Positions 1-12,957 are shown, counted from the stretch's first letter. The stretch is DNA of 64,000 nucleotides from Heliopora coerulea (GCA_030142905.1 JASJOG010000257.1:124001-188000), one strand, 5' to 3'. Made by a program: numbers and translations. The notes: generated by a model not told the origin, from the sequence alone.

Positions 1-241
1 AATTATTTATTTATGTATTTTGTTGTTGCTTTTGTTGTTCCAGTTGTTTATAATTGTTCATTATGGCGACTTTTTTTGAGCCGTAGAAATTCCTATGTCG
101 TCGCTATCGTCTTTGCCATTCTCATTTAATTAAATCGTGTCTGTTCCGTCTGTTTCACTCTGAGTACCTTTATTAACGTTCATATTATTTCTAACCTATC
201 CCTGTCTCGCTCAACTTCGTCTGCTCAATCCAACGCATTAG

Positions 242-382
242 GTAATCGCATCAACAAGCAACACCCAAGATATCTACAACCTTCCTGTGGGTTTCCGCAC
301 AGTTAAAGCGGAAAAAACGAACTTTTTAATCAACAACAAGCCTTTTTACTTCAAAGGGCTTAATATGCACGAGGACTCTGAG
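242..382 (+). CDS. GUSB: GUSB exon a
   Basis: In-frame exon of 47 codons ending ..GLN-HEDSE followed by a GTAAGT donor (phase 0). Acceptor is the AG at 240-241; the start is less certain than the end. It opens the catalytic barrel. Confidence 0.8.
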
Positions 383-3300
383 GTAAGTACAAGATATCGT
401 GATAAAATGTTGCGATAATAGTTGTCGAACGTTTAGTTAGACTTCATACGCGTAAATGGAGAAAGGAATGGCTTTCTTGCTAGCGGAATGAGTTTCGTAT
501 CAAGGTGAAAAGTCAACCTGGTATCTGATTTTTGAGACATTTCAAAGCGTTTGATAATTTGTTATACTGTACATTCCAAAAATGTATTTTTACGAGAATC
601 ATATCCACGCCAGTCAATATTCGGTTACATTTACGAAATCAGCGTGAAAAAACTTTGAAGAAAAGATACAAGCCGTAGCGTTCTCACGTTTTTTTCTTGC
701 TTCAAAAGATCATTTTTATTGCTAAATCTAATGAAAATTTAAGGAGTACCTTGGGCTTTCGCACATAGCACTATAATTGTTTTATTTTTACCGATTTAAG
801 TGAATTGGTGTTTTGACCTATCATTTTTTTAACGCTTCCTGCGCTTTCTTTGGGCGCCGCGACATTTGTACAGAAGCAGACTCAAGCAAGTACAAAAGCA
901 AGTCTACGCTGGCTTCCAAAAGCCCATACATTCCATTCTTCTTTTATTTCATTGATAAATTACGAGAAAGTTTTCTACAACAGAAGCTAGATAGGTCGTC
1001 ATTACTGATTTTAAAATAAAGTTGTTTTTATTTTTGTTTTTGTTTTTATTCCTGTCCAGATTCGAGGAAAAGGAATGGACTATCCACTGATATTAAAGAA
1101 TTTTAATTTAATCCAGTGGTTAGGTGCTAATTCATTCCGCACCAGTCACTATCCTTATGCAGAGGAGATTATGAACTTGGCGGACGAACGCGGAATTGTG
1201 GTTATCGACGAATGTCCTGGTATTGGTATAAGAGCGTAAGTTACTTCGTATAATCAAGGGCCGTGCTGGGACATTGTCTAGTTGACATTTATCACATATC
1301 TGAGAAATGATCTAATGTCCTCGATCTGGCAAAGTAATCAATATTTTAGACCATTTTCTGGTCAGTCTTTCAATATTTATATCGAACAGCTGGTTGTCAT
1401 ATTATCAGCAGATGATAAAACTAGCGTCATGTTATGACGATGGAAAAATTGTCCTGGTTGACTATTAGCGATAGGCATAACATAAAAATGTGCAAACTGT
1501 ATTCAGCACTATTTGTGGTGCACAACATTTGAATTTGCTATCAACTGAGCTTTTGTCGCTTTGACTCCGGAGTCCATCAGAGCATTGAAACACGATGAAA
1601 CTCTCATGAAGTCACAAGTCAAAAGGACGAAAGCACTGCTGGTAACAAATTTACATGGTGTACACCCCCAATAGCGCCGAATACATGAAAATCGTCATGC
1701 AAACATACAAAGAATGAGTAACTGTACAAACCGTTTTATCGTTCTCAGCCCAAATTTCGGACCAGAATCCTTGGCTCACCATCAGGCTGTAATGAAAGAA
1801 CTTGTACGACGTGACAAGAACCGTCCTTCTGTTGTCATGTGGTCGGTCGCCAACGAACCAAGCTCTAATTTACCACAAGCTGAACCTTACTTTAGGTAGG
1901 ATTTCGTGTAATGATGCCACAAACAGAATATCTAAAAACTCAATGAAACTTCCTGATATTTACAAATGTTATTCTGGTATGTGATTTGTTATTTGGGCGG
2001 CGGAACAGGTGTGACTGATCTGACCTTGGTCGCTCCGGTAATTTTCCCAATGTCCAAAAATATTCTGCAAGCTGTGTTATGTCATAACCTTTCTCTACAA
2101 AACAACACAGAAATTGTTCAAGAAAGTAATGGCAATAAAGCTATTGACATGGGAGTATGTACTAACCCATGGAAGAAATTTAAACTGAATCCATCGCTCC
2201 ACAAAAACTATTCTCAGCACATGAAGAAAACGCATCAACATAAATAACACCAACGTAAAACACCCACAACCACAACAACAATAAACAAGAACAATAATAA
2301 ACAACAACAACAATAAACAACAAAGACAATAAATAACAACAACACTAAACAACAACAATAAACAATGACAATAAACAACAACTGCAATAAACAACAACAA
2401 TAATAAACAATGACAATAAACAACAACAGCAATAAAAAACAACAGCAGTAAAAACAACAGCAATAAAAACAACAGCAATAAAAGCAATAGAAATAAAAAC
2501 AACAGCAATGAAAACAACAGTACCAACAACAATAACAACAACAACAATAACAACAACAAAAATAGCAACAATAATAACAATAACAACAACAACAACAATA
2601 ACAATCACAATAACAATAAACCCAACAAAAATAACATCAGCAACCGTAACCACACCCACAATGACAATATCTGCAATAGCCGCGACAGTAACAACAACTA
2701 GAACAACAACAGCAACGGAGACACTATTAATTAAAAGGAAAGAAAAAAGAAGCAGCCACAGCAATTATGAAAAAATTGTCATTCATTTCCTCTAGCCACG
2801 TATACAGTACCTCTCATCCCAGCAAACGAAACATGGTTGTTATTCATCCTTGGTTAAGTCTTTTCTATCATTTAGGTCTGTTATTAGTTACACAAGGAAA
2901 CTTGATTCAACCAGACCCGTAACGTTTGTTACCAATCAGACCCCGACGACCGACAAAGCAGTAAGACTATACGGTTTTCTTTTAGAGGATAATAATGGAT
3001 CTCTCTGTCGGGGCATTGCACAGAATAAATATCATTTGAGAAAGACTGATTCCTCACTATAATTCTTATAATTGATAACGCGTGTAGATGTGTTATATTA
3101 ATTTTGATATCTCTATTCATGTCACCCATCAGTGGATCAGTCTGTCATCCTCTCGAAGAATATATCGCGTTTACGCTCTGTCACATGAAATGGAATTTGT
3201 ATATTATGTAGAAGATTTTCGAATGTCGGAATCTTTAGGAATGAAAGTATTTTTTTAACATAAGATTCTAACGCAGGCTTGGATTGGCCATTGTGCCATC

Positions 3301-6300
3301 GCGCCACAGAACAATGGCTGAATATTTAACGGTAGCCAGTCCAAACCTGTTCTAACTCTCGAAACGTCCTAAACCATATGTAAATTCCATTTTCTCCTCT
3401 CAGTCTGTTTACCTGTTGGTGTCCATGCCCTATTTTAAAAAATATTTAATGATGCATCAATTGCAGTACATATGGTTACCCAAGGCAGCCTTAGAAATAG
3501 ATTTTGCTAGGATGATTTGCCGAGCAAAAAGGAAAATGGATGTACAAAAATCACAAACTAGGGCAGCAAAATAGGATCTTTTGTTTGCTGTGATAATGGT
3601 CAGCGGTTAGTGCTCGTTGCCATATACTACTTCAAATTGCAAAATGTAGTATGTAAAATGAGGAAATCGATTTTTGGCGGGGATGAGACACCATAGACAG
3701 CTGTGCTTAATTAATTGCAGTTTATTTTCAGTGGTGTAAACCTTAAATGAGAGCCAATACAACAATCCATTATAGCGATTTTAATGATACACACTTTCCA
3801 TCTTTAATAACGCACATTTGGGATTAAATAATACACAAAGAGTGTATTAATACACACTTAAAATAGGTCTTGTTGGTGACAGAAGTTGTGGGAACCACTC
3901 AGTATTTTAATAAATTACAAAACAATGGTAACTTCAAATGTTGTTAACGTTTTCATTGATTTTACGTTTCGATTAACTTACAGTCATCAACAGGAATCAC
4001 GATTGAATCATGACTGATGACGACTGTAAGTTAGTCGAAACTTAAAATCAATAAAAATGTTCACAACATTTAGAGTTACCATTGTTTTGTATTTAGGCGA
4101 CAGAGATTGTCTTGCTTGGGGACAGTTGTGGTTATGTGGGTCCCTTTGTTTCGTTTCTTGTAGGTCCACTTCGTCGATGTTGTTTGTCGTAATCGTTACT
4201 ATTCCTGGTACCACGACTCTGGACATCTCGAACTTATCCAGCTGCAGTTGGAGTACGACTTACGAGAGTGGTTCCTTCATTTTCAAAGACCTATCATTCA
4301 ATCGGAGTATGGTGCGGGAACCATTGCTGGTCTCCACTCGGCAAGTTCATTGTTAAATTATCCGTTTGATTCGGGGGGGGTTCTTGTTTTGATTTCGTTG
4401 ATGATCCGTAGCACGGATCCTCCACCAGTGTTAAATTAAGTGTTTGTTATTATTAGCTCGGTAGAGTCACGCTTTGACGAGTTGCGGGATCTTTTTTTGG
4501 ATCATCAAAACAGAATACAGAAACTAAGGTTTGCGAATATTCAGCTGTAGCAAGAAGTTCTTCTGACTCTAGGTTCTCTTCTTGGTGACTAGCTTTGTTT
4601 TCTCTGCTCGTCTGCCCTCTTCGTTGGCTCCTCTTCGTTGGTTATCTCTTTTCTGCTCTCTCTTCTGCTCTTTGCTGTTGGGAAAGAAGCATCTCTTTTT
4701 ATGCTTTTGGTGGGCAGTTTTGGTTGACAGTGACTGACAGTAGAAGTTGACCAATCAGTACATTCTGACCAAGTCTTTCACTCTGCCGGGTGAAGGCGTT
4801 GTTGGAGGCGTTGGAATGTAACATAATTAAGAAGGATGTTTGAAAAAGATTTTTCGGTACCAAGTGTATATAGTTCTTTGTAAAATTATAATAGTAGAAT
4901 CAGAATGTACTAGTTCTCATCTCAGTTATGTTATTTCACAGTTTCACATCGTATTTCGACCTCAAATCTGATCTGAACAGAATTACATCACATCTGGAAT
5001 TCAGCAAAGTAGCCAATCAATATAGGTGGGACTAATACAAACCTGACCAAGGATTTAACAACACCAACTTGTACCTTGACCTTACATTCGACTACATAAA
5101 CAAAAACCTTTTAAGCCAGATCGGTAACTATTATCCATGACATTTTCGAGAGGACTACAATAATTATGATGCTGGTTACAAAAATAAGATAACAACTTTG
5201 CATGTCTAAAACCAGACAAAACTCAAACAAACATTACAACTTTCGTGATACGATCGTCTACCTAGAATTTAGCAGCTATTTTCACAATAGACTACGTTGA
5301 AGTTTGAAAAATTCCATTTAGTTCATAATGACATAAATTGCCGACCACCAAGTTGATGGAATGTGTGTTTCATAACATCATGATTAACAAATTCTTTTCA
5401 ATAAGCCAGCTTAGTTATCTTAAATTCCGTTTAGGCAGGCCATTTTAGTCGTGAGTTTATGGTTACTTCATCGACAATCTTAGGATGATTGTCGTAAACA
5501 CTGCCAATTCCACTGCAATATTTCGGCGCCTTTTTAAAGCTTCTCGAAAACATCAACAACTTACTTGTGAGACACAACGAACAACTTAAACTAATATCAG
5601 AATTTGCCAATAGCACGTGAAGTGCGCCAAGTCATACCTATAAAGAGCTATATTTATTTGGTGCCAAAAATATACACGGGTTAGACCTTCCACTGTGAGA
5701 GACATCGCGTTGGAATACAGGCCGTTTTAAAGGGAATTTTGATGCACTTTTCACATTGGTGAAAAGATGCCGTCAATTTTGGGGGAAATAATGACATAAA
5801 TTATACACTCTGATAATGTTGCGTGACGCGACGAAACGTTACTGCACCTAATCAAACTTTATTTTTATCTTTTTCATGGGTTTATGCCCCGTTTTGTGCT
5901 GGGCACTCATATTTATTCTAAAGCTACGATTTCCGCCTGGCTCCTCGCTTGCAACTTATTTGAATTATTTAGTAAAGATATTTGATTAGAAGTCTTTTTC
6001 TCAGAATCCACTTAACACTCAGACAGGAGTTTATTATATTCTAAATATGTCATTGCCTTAAGATTAGCTTCTCCAAAATCTTTGTCATTCTGGATTGGAC
6101 TGATATTGTTCTATAGTTACTGCTCTCTGTTTTGTCGAGTGATATTGGCTATAACTTCGGGATTATCTTTTAAAAGTTCGGGTGATACACGATCGTGTCC
6201 AGTAGCTTTTGATGTTCTTGTGCTTGACAGCATTTTCTGCAATCCATATCTTAAAATCTCACCAACTTGTATATCATGGCATGACATACGTTTCCAGAGT

Positions 6301-9300
6301 TACGTCGCTAATGCGCTATTTCTAAATCATATAAGATCCAATATCCTTTAAAAATGTGCTTTAAGCATTGGCTGTGTTCTGGTTTGGTCAGAATATTCCC
6401 ATGTTAGTATCCATGTTCTTAGTGTTCCAATTTGTATTAGTAAAATGACCATTCGTTTCCCACGATTCTTCAAGCTTTTTGTTGTTTTGGTCAAGAACAC
6501 TTTTAAATCACTGGTGTGAGTATTTTGGCTAGGTTCTCCGTTGCTCTTTTAAAATATTGAGAATTGCTTATTTTGTTATGGAACGTCAGTTTTAAGTTAT
6601 GGTACATGATCGTTTCCAACCCTCTTATCGTTCCAATAAATGTTTGTATTCAAATGTATCAGGTTGGATCCTCAGTTGCTGAAATTCGTAAGAAGTGTAC
6701 CAGGTCGAGTAAAGAGTACTAAATATAATTCTGACTTAAAAACAACTTGAGAAGTATACTTAAACTGTCCTTCACAAATCATCGAGTACCTGATATCTAA
6801 AGCTATGTCTGCACTACAACGGATAGCTTATCATTCCGCCACAAAAAATACTCCGGCCTGGTATGAACAGAAATTGCCCAGAATTGGAACTAGGCGTTCA
6901 TTCTATACCGGATGGCGCTTGCTCCGGTACGAAAACCCTAACGGATAAGGTGTTTATTCACACTTAAAAAATCATTAAGAATTCATGAGGAAAATACAAA
7001 AGAAAATCATAACCGTGTCGTGTCTTTATATGTGATAAAGACACGTGTGACTTTATCTTGAATTTCTCTTCAAATTTTCCTCAATACATTTAGCCTTAGA
7101 AAACAGAAATTGCCAAACTTACATAAGGAATTAGCGTATAAAACGTTTCTTTTTTTAAGCCGTTCAAAAAACTCTCAGTACGTGCTTTATCGGACCAAAA
7201 ACACTCGTCTTCTGCCTCGTGTTTTATATCCGATAAAGCACTCCTGCTCGTTTTTTAAACATTACATAAAACTCTAATTTTGGCACAGTTTGTGTGCCGG
7301 AGCGATGCTGCGCCGTTTCGATCTTGTAAGTGAATCGTCTTGTACCGGATGGATGTTCGTCCACACTGTACAAAAGAATGGCGCGAAAACTTATCCGATA
7401 CAAGACGATTCACTTTCAATATCGAAGCGGCGAAGTATCGCTTCGGCACAAAACCTGCGCCGAAATCAGCTGATTTTATGTGTGAACAATCACCCTGTCC
7501 GATGTGGTTTTCGTGCCGGAGTAAAAACTATACGGAAGAGTGAAGACAAAGCCTAAAAGGCTAATATTGGGACCTGACTCGAGACGACAGAAGCTAGACA
7601 GACATTGGACGACCGCCTACTCGCCTAATACACACAATAAACTACTCAACTCGCCGAATTACTTAATAAGCTGAACAATAAAAGTTTCCTACATAAGGTT
7701 GTGATTCTACGTTGTCTTCTGAATTATGTGTGTGGACGATAAGAAGAGTCTTTTTTACCATTGGATTTTATTTACGAGTTGTGTCGTGTCTAGGTCTTTC
7801 GACGACAAAACTCCAAGGACACGAACTTAACACTTAAGCTTCGAAATTAAGTGTTGTCAGCACAAAATGAATATTAAAACAATGGGGAAATTTACATACT
7901 TGTGATTGTTGCTCCAGTTGAATTTCTTTTTCTTTTGGTTTAATGCAAGCGAAAAGACTCCTTTTATCTATGGCCAAACAGCAATTACCTGAAGGGTACC
8001 GTGACCCAAGGTTTTTTAACGAAAAGTGTAGAATTGCACTGTTTTTATCGCAAGAACTGATGAACAATGGCATTTTCTTGGAAAAGCATGGAAACTGATG
8101 GAATAAATGACACCAAATATTAATTTTGTATTTTATCCCATCCCAAAATGTGGTCGTTTCTATCGTTTCCGTATCGCAAAATTTGTTCCAGTGAGACTGG
8201 TAGGCTTGTGGATGATTACCTTTACCTTGTTCGCCCAGTAATGCTTCCATCAGGATTTTAACACCTCGCAAGAAATTTTGAAAGTATAAAGCCGTGTTCT
8301 GTCTGTAAATTCGCCGTTGAACTCTTTGTGTTGAGATGACGATGAACGCTTCGTTGAAAATACGTAAAAGTTGAAGGTTCGTATGCTACGCCATTCTTCT
8401 GTTTTACGAAAGTTTTACAGTGAGAAAAAGTACGTCTTTTACTTTCCTCTACTCCTTCTTCTCTCGACAAAACTTGCAGAAGGTTTGCTTGTCGTATTTT
8501 GTTGTATGTTTTGTATTTTCCGATTTTTGGTCAGCAATAAAAATGCAAAACTCTCATGTTTTCTTTGTTTATTTCATCGGTTTCGTAATTCGTGTCATCT
8601 TTGTTACCAAAGTCTTTTACCTCCGGATGAATACTTAGCATAAATCTTCATCATAGCACTTCTACTAGAAATTTTTAATTAACTTTAAGACAATGTAGGA
8701 TTTATCAATATTTTAATATAAAAAAATATCGAAATTTTTTTTTTCAATCATAAGCTATCCGTAATGCTGGTATCCGACCGGTAACCTATGAGAATACTCC
8801 GCTTTTAAGACGGAAAGTGTTGCCATCAACTAAAATGTCTTTCTTCAAAGTGAAAAAGAAGTGATAAGTTTCATCCAAAAACGACAAGAAATACGTCAAG
8901 ATCGCAACTAATACCGGGTCTTGATACGAACATCCGTTGTTTAGCAGTAGAATTGTCCGGATGGATCCCATTGTTTACAAAACCGTTAAAAGTTATTCTC
9001 GCCAAACGTTTTGTTGTAATAAAACAGAGTCAAACTTTTAAACGTAAATATGACGACGAACAGTTTAAATATAAAACAATTTCCAGTTTGGGTTGTTAAT
9101 ACTTGTGTGCAAATGTTGTCTTTTTCTTATATTGCATACCCTCTTCCAGTTATGGTAAGGGGGATTTGTCTTTTTGACAATTTTGAAAAATTATCTATGT
9201 TACTTCGACTCTTGAGAGATATATTGGCAGGGTGGGCGAGGGGTTGTTGCGTGCACGTATTTATAGTTTTGTGAAATAGAGGACAATGGAACGGATGATT

Positions 9301-11797
9301 CGTAACATTTATTCAGCGGACAAAACAATGTTAATGCTCAACTGAAAATGTCGGTAGTGCTCCTTGGGCTTTTGTTGTGAAAATCACGAACGATTGTACC
9401 ATCGTTATAATATTGTGCTGTCGTTACGCAAAGGCGAAAACAAAAAAAAATGTCTTTATTTTCGTCACCATGGCCGCGTTTCCGAATTTACCCACGAGCT
9501 AATCACGTCGTCAGCACCAGCATTACATCTCCAACAGCAGTCAACATTATGATTTTTAAATGTATCTTCTTAGCCATCATAAAGAAGGTAAATTTTAACT
9601 TTTTTCTTATTCATTATCTTTGATAGAATCCTCCTTTAATGTTCACTGAAGACTATCAGGTTTGTGGCACAATTACTTCATATTAGATGGGAAAGGCAAT
9701 GTTGTATACCCGAAGGCTGGGGGGGGGTCAAATGATTCAGGGATACATTTATACCGTGCGGCGGGTAGTGCTTCCAACAATGAAGGGAAAAATTGAACTC
9801 TACAACAACTGCTGGTGAATGATTTATTCTTCAATGTCAAATGTGTACCTATTTAAAGATCCGGGAGTATAATTTTGCTAACTAAAAACTAAATTTAAAT
9901 ATGTTTTGTTTCTTAAGAGATTGGCCGAAGGGTTGATTTTCAGTATTTTACTGTTTATTAATTTATTTATTTATTTATTTATTTATTCATTTATTTATTT
10001 ATTTGGTTGGTTGGTTGGTTTGCTGATTGATTGGCTGGTTGGTTGGTTGGTTGATTGGTTGGTTGGTTGGTTGGTTGGTTGGTTGGTTGGTTGGTTGGTT
10101 TGCTGGTTAGTTGCCTTTATTATGCACAGTTACGACATCTTTGGACCCGAAAAACTAACGTTGTCATTGTTTTTCATTGTCCTTTGCGTTCAATGCATTG
10201 CTATTGGTTTGATTTTTCTGGAGAGCTTGTATTCACTGAGCAGCACGGGGATTTTTTTTTAATTTAAATTGAACGAATATTCTCTTTGGTAGAGGACTTT
10301 ATCTATAGGTTCTCGTGCTCAATGGCTTAAGAACTTGAAAGGAATAATCGCTGAGTACTGACCCCGAACTAATGAAGTTAATAAAATTGACAACGACGAT
10401 GAATTAGCAAAAGAACGCGTGTACAAAAACGTTATTTCCCGAGAAATAACAGAAAGCAACGAACAGACCGAGAAAAACTTATTACTTATATTTTCTGACG
10501 TGATGGTAGCATGAAGAACTTATATTAAATCTTTTTTTAATTAAGTTTTGTCAAGGCTATAAACAGTTGAATGATATATATGTTTGCTAGGTGGCAACAA
10601 TCCAACAATACTTTCCTGTTTTTGACAAACTTCGTAAGGAATTTTTCGTGGGCGAGTTAATCTGGAATTTTGCGGATTTCATGACCATTCAAAGTAAGTA
10701 TTGTATTGTGTCATCGGTAAATAATAAATGTTTTATTGCGTTAAGTGACAATAATAGTGTATCTGGCCTTTTATTTCGGGGAGTGCAGAAGGTAGGCTAG
10801 GAATGATGTTGGGGGCAAAGGGTTTGGGTAGACTGTATCGTACGCTTCTACCGTGAATGGAAATCCTACCATGAAAACCCTTCGACTCTAGTTCCGTAAA
10901 TGGGGTACGCAAGGGATAAAAACAATCTGGGCTGGGACATACCCTTGTGATCTTCGCTCATCACTGATGTGAGCACCTGATAAGGAAAAGCCATCCTGAG
11001 TGTGAAAATTCATTGTCCGCGTCGTGTGTCTAAATTTCGGAGAAATGGGAGGGGAAACAACCATTTTAACAAGTTAGTATGATCATGTCCACGTCTTTAT
11101 TTACAAAAATGTGTGTGTGTGGAGGTAGCGTAACTAGGACATTTCTTGTGGGGGGCCTTGAGGGGCCCAGAAAATTTAGGGGGAATAACATCACGTTCAA
11201 ATTATAGGGAATGGCTCTCAAACATTAAAATGTCATCTTTCACACTGCAATTGCAGAAATGTCAAACTTTACGTAATATTTAAAAACCGATTTATTTAAA
11301 AACTTCTTAAAAACTTATTTAAAAACTCCTTCATGTACAAAGGCACATGTATCTTTATCACATATATAGATCCGATACGCTTATGATTTTCTTTTGTCTT
11401 TTCCTCATGAATTTTTAATGAATTTTATAATTATATTATATAAACTTTCCTTTTATTACATTACAGTACTCAAGAAGTTAGGGTGGCCCAGCGAATTTTT
11501 TGGGGCCGGGGGCCCCCAGGTCACCGCGGTAGTTACACCAGTGGTGGGGGTGGGTGGGTGTGTGTGAGAGAGAGAAAGAGAAAGAGAGATATGAGAGATA
11601 AACTGTACACTGACCATTCCTTTTGTTACTAAAATTTATGTTTTCCTTTTCCAGCTTTTAAAAGAGTGAATGGAAACAAGAAAGGTATCTTAACTCGTCA
11701 AAGACAACCAAAAGCGGCAGCATATGTTTTGAGGAATCGTTACTTGAATCTTACAACGTCTGATTTATCAAACAATGACGCCGAGAACAGGGTTTAG
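242..11797 (+). CDS. GUSB: Beta-glucuronidase, 3' seven exons (5' part outside window)
   Basis: Lysosomal glycoside hydrolase family 2 enzyme that removes terminal beta-D-glucuronate from glycosaminoglycans. Exons read: 242-382, 1060-1235, 1749-1895, 2876-2960, 4164-4340, 10591-10693, 11655-11797 (TAG stop). Frames join with consistent phases (0,2,2,0,0,1). Family landmarks in order: [50 protein letters not shown] (NEP Glu is the family acid/base), [40 protein letters not shown] (SEYG Glu is the family nucleophile), [13 protein letters not shown] and [13 protein letters not shown]. The signal peptide and N-terminal sugar-binding/jelly-roll part must lie upstream of the window. Relative to the family, about 12 residues (normally DPP..FTEEYQ-like) are missing between the exons at 4340 and 10591. 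Either a micro-exon was not found or the locus is damaged. Identification is firm; integrity is uncertain. Confidence 0.93.
383..1059 (+). other. GUSB intron
   Basis: AT-rich intron between GTAAGT and CCAG. Nothing else recognised; the 68-codon frame inside shows no features of a gene. Confidence 0.7.
1060..1235 (+). CDS. GUSB: GUSB exon b
   Basis: Follows a T-rich tract and CCAG acceptor; starts IRGKGMDYP and ends [11 protein letters not shown] with a GTAAGT donor in phase 2. Contains the conserved [15 protein letters not shown] block. Confidence 0.92.
1749..1895 (+). CDS. GUSB: GUSB exon c (acid/base NEP motif)
   Basis: Acceptor TTCTCAG; encodes [20 protein letters not shown] and then [10 protein letters not shown]. 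The Glu of NEP is the family acid/base. Donor GTAGGA, phase 2. Confidence 0.92.
2240..2735. repeat. (AAC/AAT)n microsatellite in a GUSB intron
   Basis: About 500 bp of interrupted AAC, AAT and CAG triplets. It produces long Leu/Val or Thr/Ile frames on both strands, which are not genes. Confidence 0.95.
2876..2960 (+). CDS. GUSB: GUSB exon d
   Basis: Acceptor TTTAG; encodes [20 protein letters not shown] and a DKA end; GTAAGA donor, phase 0. Confidence 0.9.
2961..4163 (+). other. GUSB intron with a small fold-back
   Basis: Intron between exons d and e. At 3915-4080 there is an inverted repeat: a segment with acaatggtaacttcaaatgtt... is matched in reverse around ...aacatttagagttaccattgt. The rest is unremarkable AT-rich sequence. 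Confidence 0.6.
4164..4340 (+). CDS. GUSB: GUSB exon e (nucleophile SEYG motif), GC donor
   Basis: Acceptor CTTGTAG; encodes [20 protein letters not shown] through [16 protein letters not shown]. The Glu of SEYG is the catalytic nucleophile of the family. The only donor that fits the end of homology is GCAAGT at 4341, a GC-AG type donor rather than GT. Confidence 0.9.
5810..5915 (+). mobile_element. Penelope-like element 3' tail with hammerhead-like core
   Basis: CTGATAA - short stem-loop - GAAAC at 5810-5837 is followed by a GTTTATGCCCCGTTTTGTGC/TGGGC tail. The tail resembles the 3' tails of the two clearer Penelope fragments at 11.9 and 13.3 kb. CTGATAA departs from CTGANGA, so the ribozyme is probably inactive. 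Upstream coding is too decayed to assign. Confidence 0.45.
6960..7260. repeat. Dispersed repeat copy (family also at 11.3, 48.9 kb)
   Basis: Contains an ATTCATGAGGAAAATACAAA-type segment, then a TATATGTGATAAAGACACG-type segment, then GTGCTTTATCGGA. Similar text recurs at 48900-49190 and, reversed, at 11330-11420; the GCTTTATCGGAT part also recurs near 63310. Class unknown. Confidence 0.65.
9959..10102. repeat. (TTTA)n followed by (TTGG)n microsatellite
   Basis: About 45 bp of TTTA units, then about 95 bp of TTGG/TTGA units. Explains the Trp/Leu/Val-rich frame here. Confidence 0.95.
10591..10693 (+). CDS. GUSB: GUSB exon f
   Basis: Acceptor TTGCTAG; encodes [14 protein letters not shown] and then [21 protein letters not shown] donor, phase 1. 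Separated from exon e by a 6.25-kb intron. Confidence 0.9.
11122..11542. mobile_element. Degenerate hAT-like MITE in last GUSB intron
   Basis: Ends look like inverted copies: GTAGCGTAACTAGGAC near 11126 and, on the other strand at the right end, CACTGGTGTAACTACCGCGG. Internal GGGGGGCC blocks lie near both ends. The ends resemble the CAGTGGCGTA-type hAT termini elsewhere in the window. No clean 8-bp target duplication seen. Confidence 0.4.
11655..11797 (+). CDS. GUSB: GUSB terminal exon
   Basis: Acceptor TTTTCCAG; encodes [18 protein letters not shown], then RNRYLNL and a short tail, ending in TAG at 11795-11797. The tail past the conserved end is about 15 residues. A Penelope-like element begins within about 80 bp downstream, so the 3' UTR may run into it. 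Confidence 0.9.
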
Positions 11798-11944
11798 GGA
11801 AGAACAGCGATGCATTCATACGACAGTGAGAACGAAGCACGGACGAGAGAGGTACCAGGCGGTAATCGTAAACGAAGAAGAAATAATAAAGCCCAGCAAA
11901 AAACACGCAAAATAGGCATAAAGGTTTATTAGTATAATTCTAAC

Positions 11945-11972
11945 GTTTCGTTGCTGCACGCAACGTCTTCAG
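11945..11972 (-). ncRNA. Hammerhead-ribozyme-like core in Penelope tail
   Basis: On the minus strand: CTGAAGA, then a perfect 5-bp stem GTTGC/GCAAC with loop GTGCA, then GAAAC. This fits the hammerhead core CUGANGA-helix II-GAAA. Hammerheads are established components of Penelope-like elements. Helices I and III were not verified. Confidence 0.6.
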
Positions 11973-12108
11973 AGAAAGAATAACTTATATTACAAGGTGA
12001 TAAATATTATAGTGGTTATGTTACATGATATGTATTAACGAGATATTGGCGTAAGAACGGAAATGGGAAAGACAAAAGGAAACAGCAGACTGAAATGTAG
12101 TGGAAATG

Positions 12109-12444
12109 TCAAGAAACGAAAAGTCTTAGAGAAAGTGGAAAAGAGCCGATGTTGGCATTAAGCGATGGATTGAGTTTGCGGATAAGAAGACTTTCTCTGA
12201 CGAGAAGTTCAGAGTTGAAGGGAGAAAAAGACAAGATAGTGAAATCATCAGGCGAGACAGGGTATCCAGTGTCACAGTGATGTGACAGGATGCTTGTCGG
12301 AGGAGGATTGGCTCGCTTCTTGCCAGTAAGTGCAGAGATGCCCAAGTGCTCTGAGATTCGTGTGTGGAGAAGCCGACTTGTCTGGCCGACATACAACGAA
12401 CTACATCGTTGACACTTAAAACGGTAGACAACACGAGATCTCAA
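12109..12444 (-). pseudogene. GIY-YIG endonuclease domain of a Penelope-like element
   Basis: Frame of 111 codons with YRFKCQRCSSLYVGQTSR: the Cys pair and YVGQT motif of the Penelope-type GIY-YIG nuclease. It continues with R.SEHLG, SILSHHCDTGYPVSPDDFTI and LLVRESLLIRKLNPSLN, the standard end of these polyproteins. Upstream RT sequence is separated by a stop, so this is part of a dead polyprotein and the first ATG is not a meaningful start. Confidence 0.85.
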
Positions 12445-12957
12445 GGCCCTGGGAATCCTGTCCTTAGAGACAAAAAAGTGAGACTATCGGACAGGACAGA
12501 AAACAAAGCAGAGGTTAATGTGAGGAAAAGCACTGGAGCATAACTTCCGAATCTGAGTGCGAATTTGGAGGCTATGTTGTCCAGTGTAGGAAAGACTAAA
12601 GTAAACGATCTTCTTAGGGGCGAGGGAAACTTTGGGAGAGGGTGAGAAAATCTTATCTAGAAACCGGCGAGTACATGTGTCTATGAACGAATCAGGATAA
12701 CCATTAAGTAAAAGCGTTTTCTTAAGATTTTGAAGATGCGAGTCAAAAATAACATAGGAGGAACAAATACTAAAATAGCGATTAAGAAGGGAAAAAATTA
12801 ATCCTGTTTTGTAAAGGGAAGGAATAAAGTTATTGTAGTCAGTGTATAAGCCAGTAAAAGTGTGTTTATGAAAAACAGAAGTAGAAAATGAGCCATTGGT
12901 TCGTGTTATAAGAATATCAAGGAAAGGTAAACAGTTGTTGACTTCAGTTCTTGCGTG

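Larger units (their letters stand above)
4341..10590 (+). other. Long GUSB intron, mostly repeat-derived
   Basis: A 6.25-kb intron. A DPPP-like codon run lies at 4416-4427 near the expected place of the missing GUSB segment but has no good splice sites. Degenerate coding debris lies at 4940-5620, a Penelope-like tail near 5810-5920, a dispersed repeat at 6960-7260, and (TTTA)n/(TTGG)n at 9959-10102. Nothing gene-like was recognised in 7560-9950. Confidence 0.6.

Noticed and set aside
2095..2800. Long Leu/Val- and Thr/Ile-rich frames on both strands
   Set aside because: Translations of an (AAC/AAT)n microsatellite; no splice sites or non-repeat domain.
9906..10267. Trp/Leu/Val-rich membrane-like frame
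   Set aside because: Encoded by (TTTA)n and (TTGG)n repeats.
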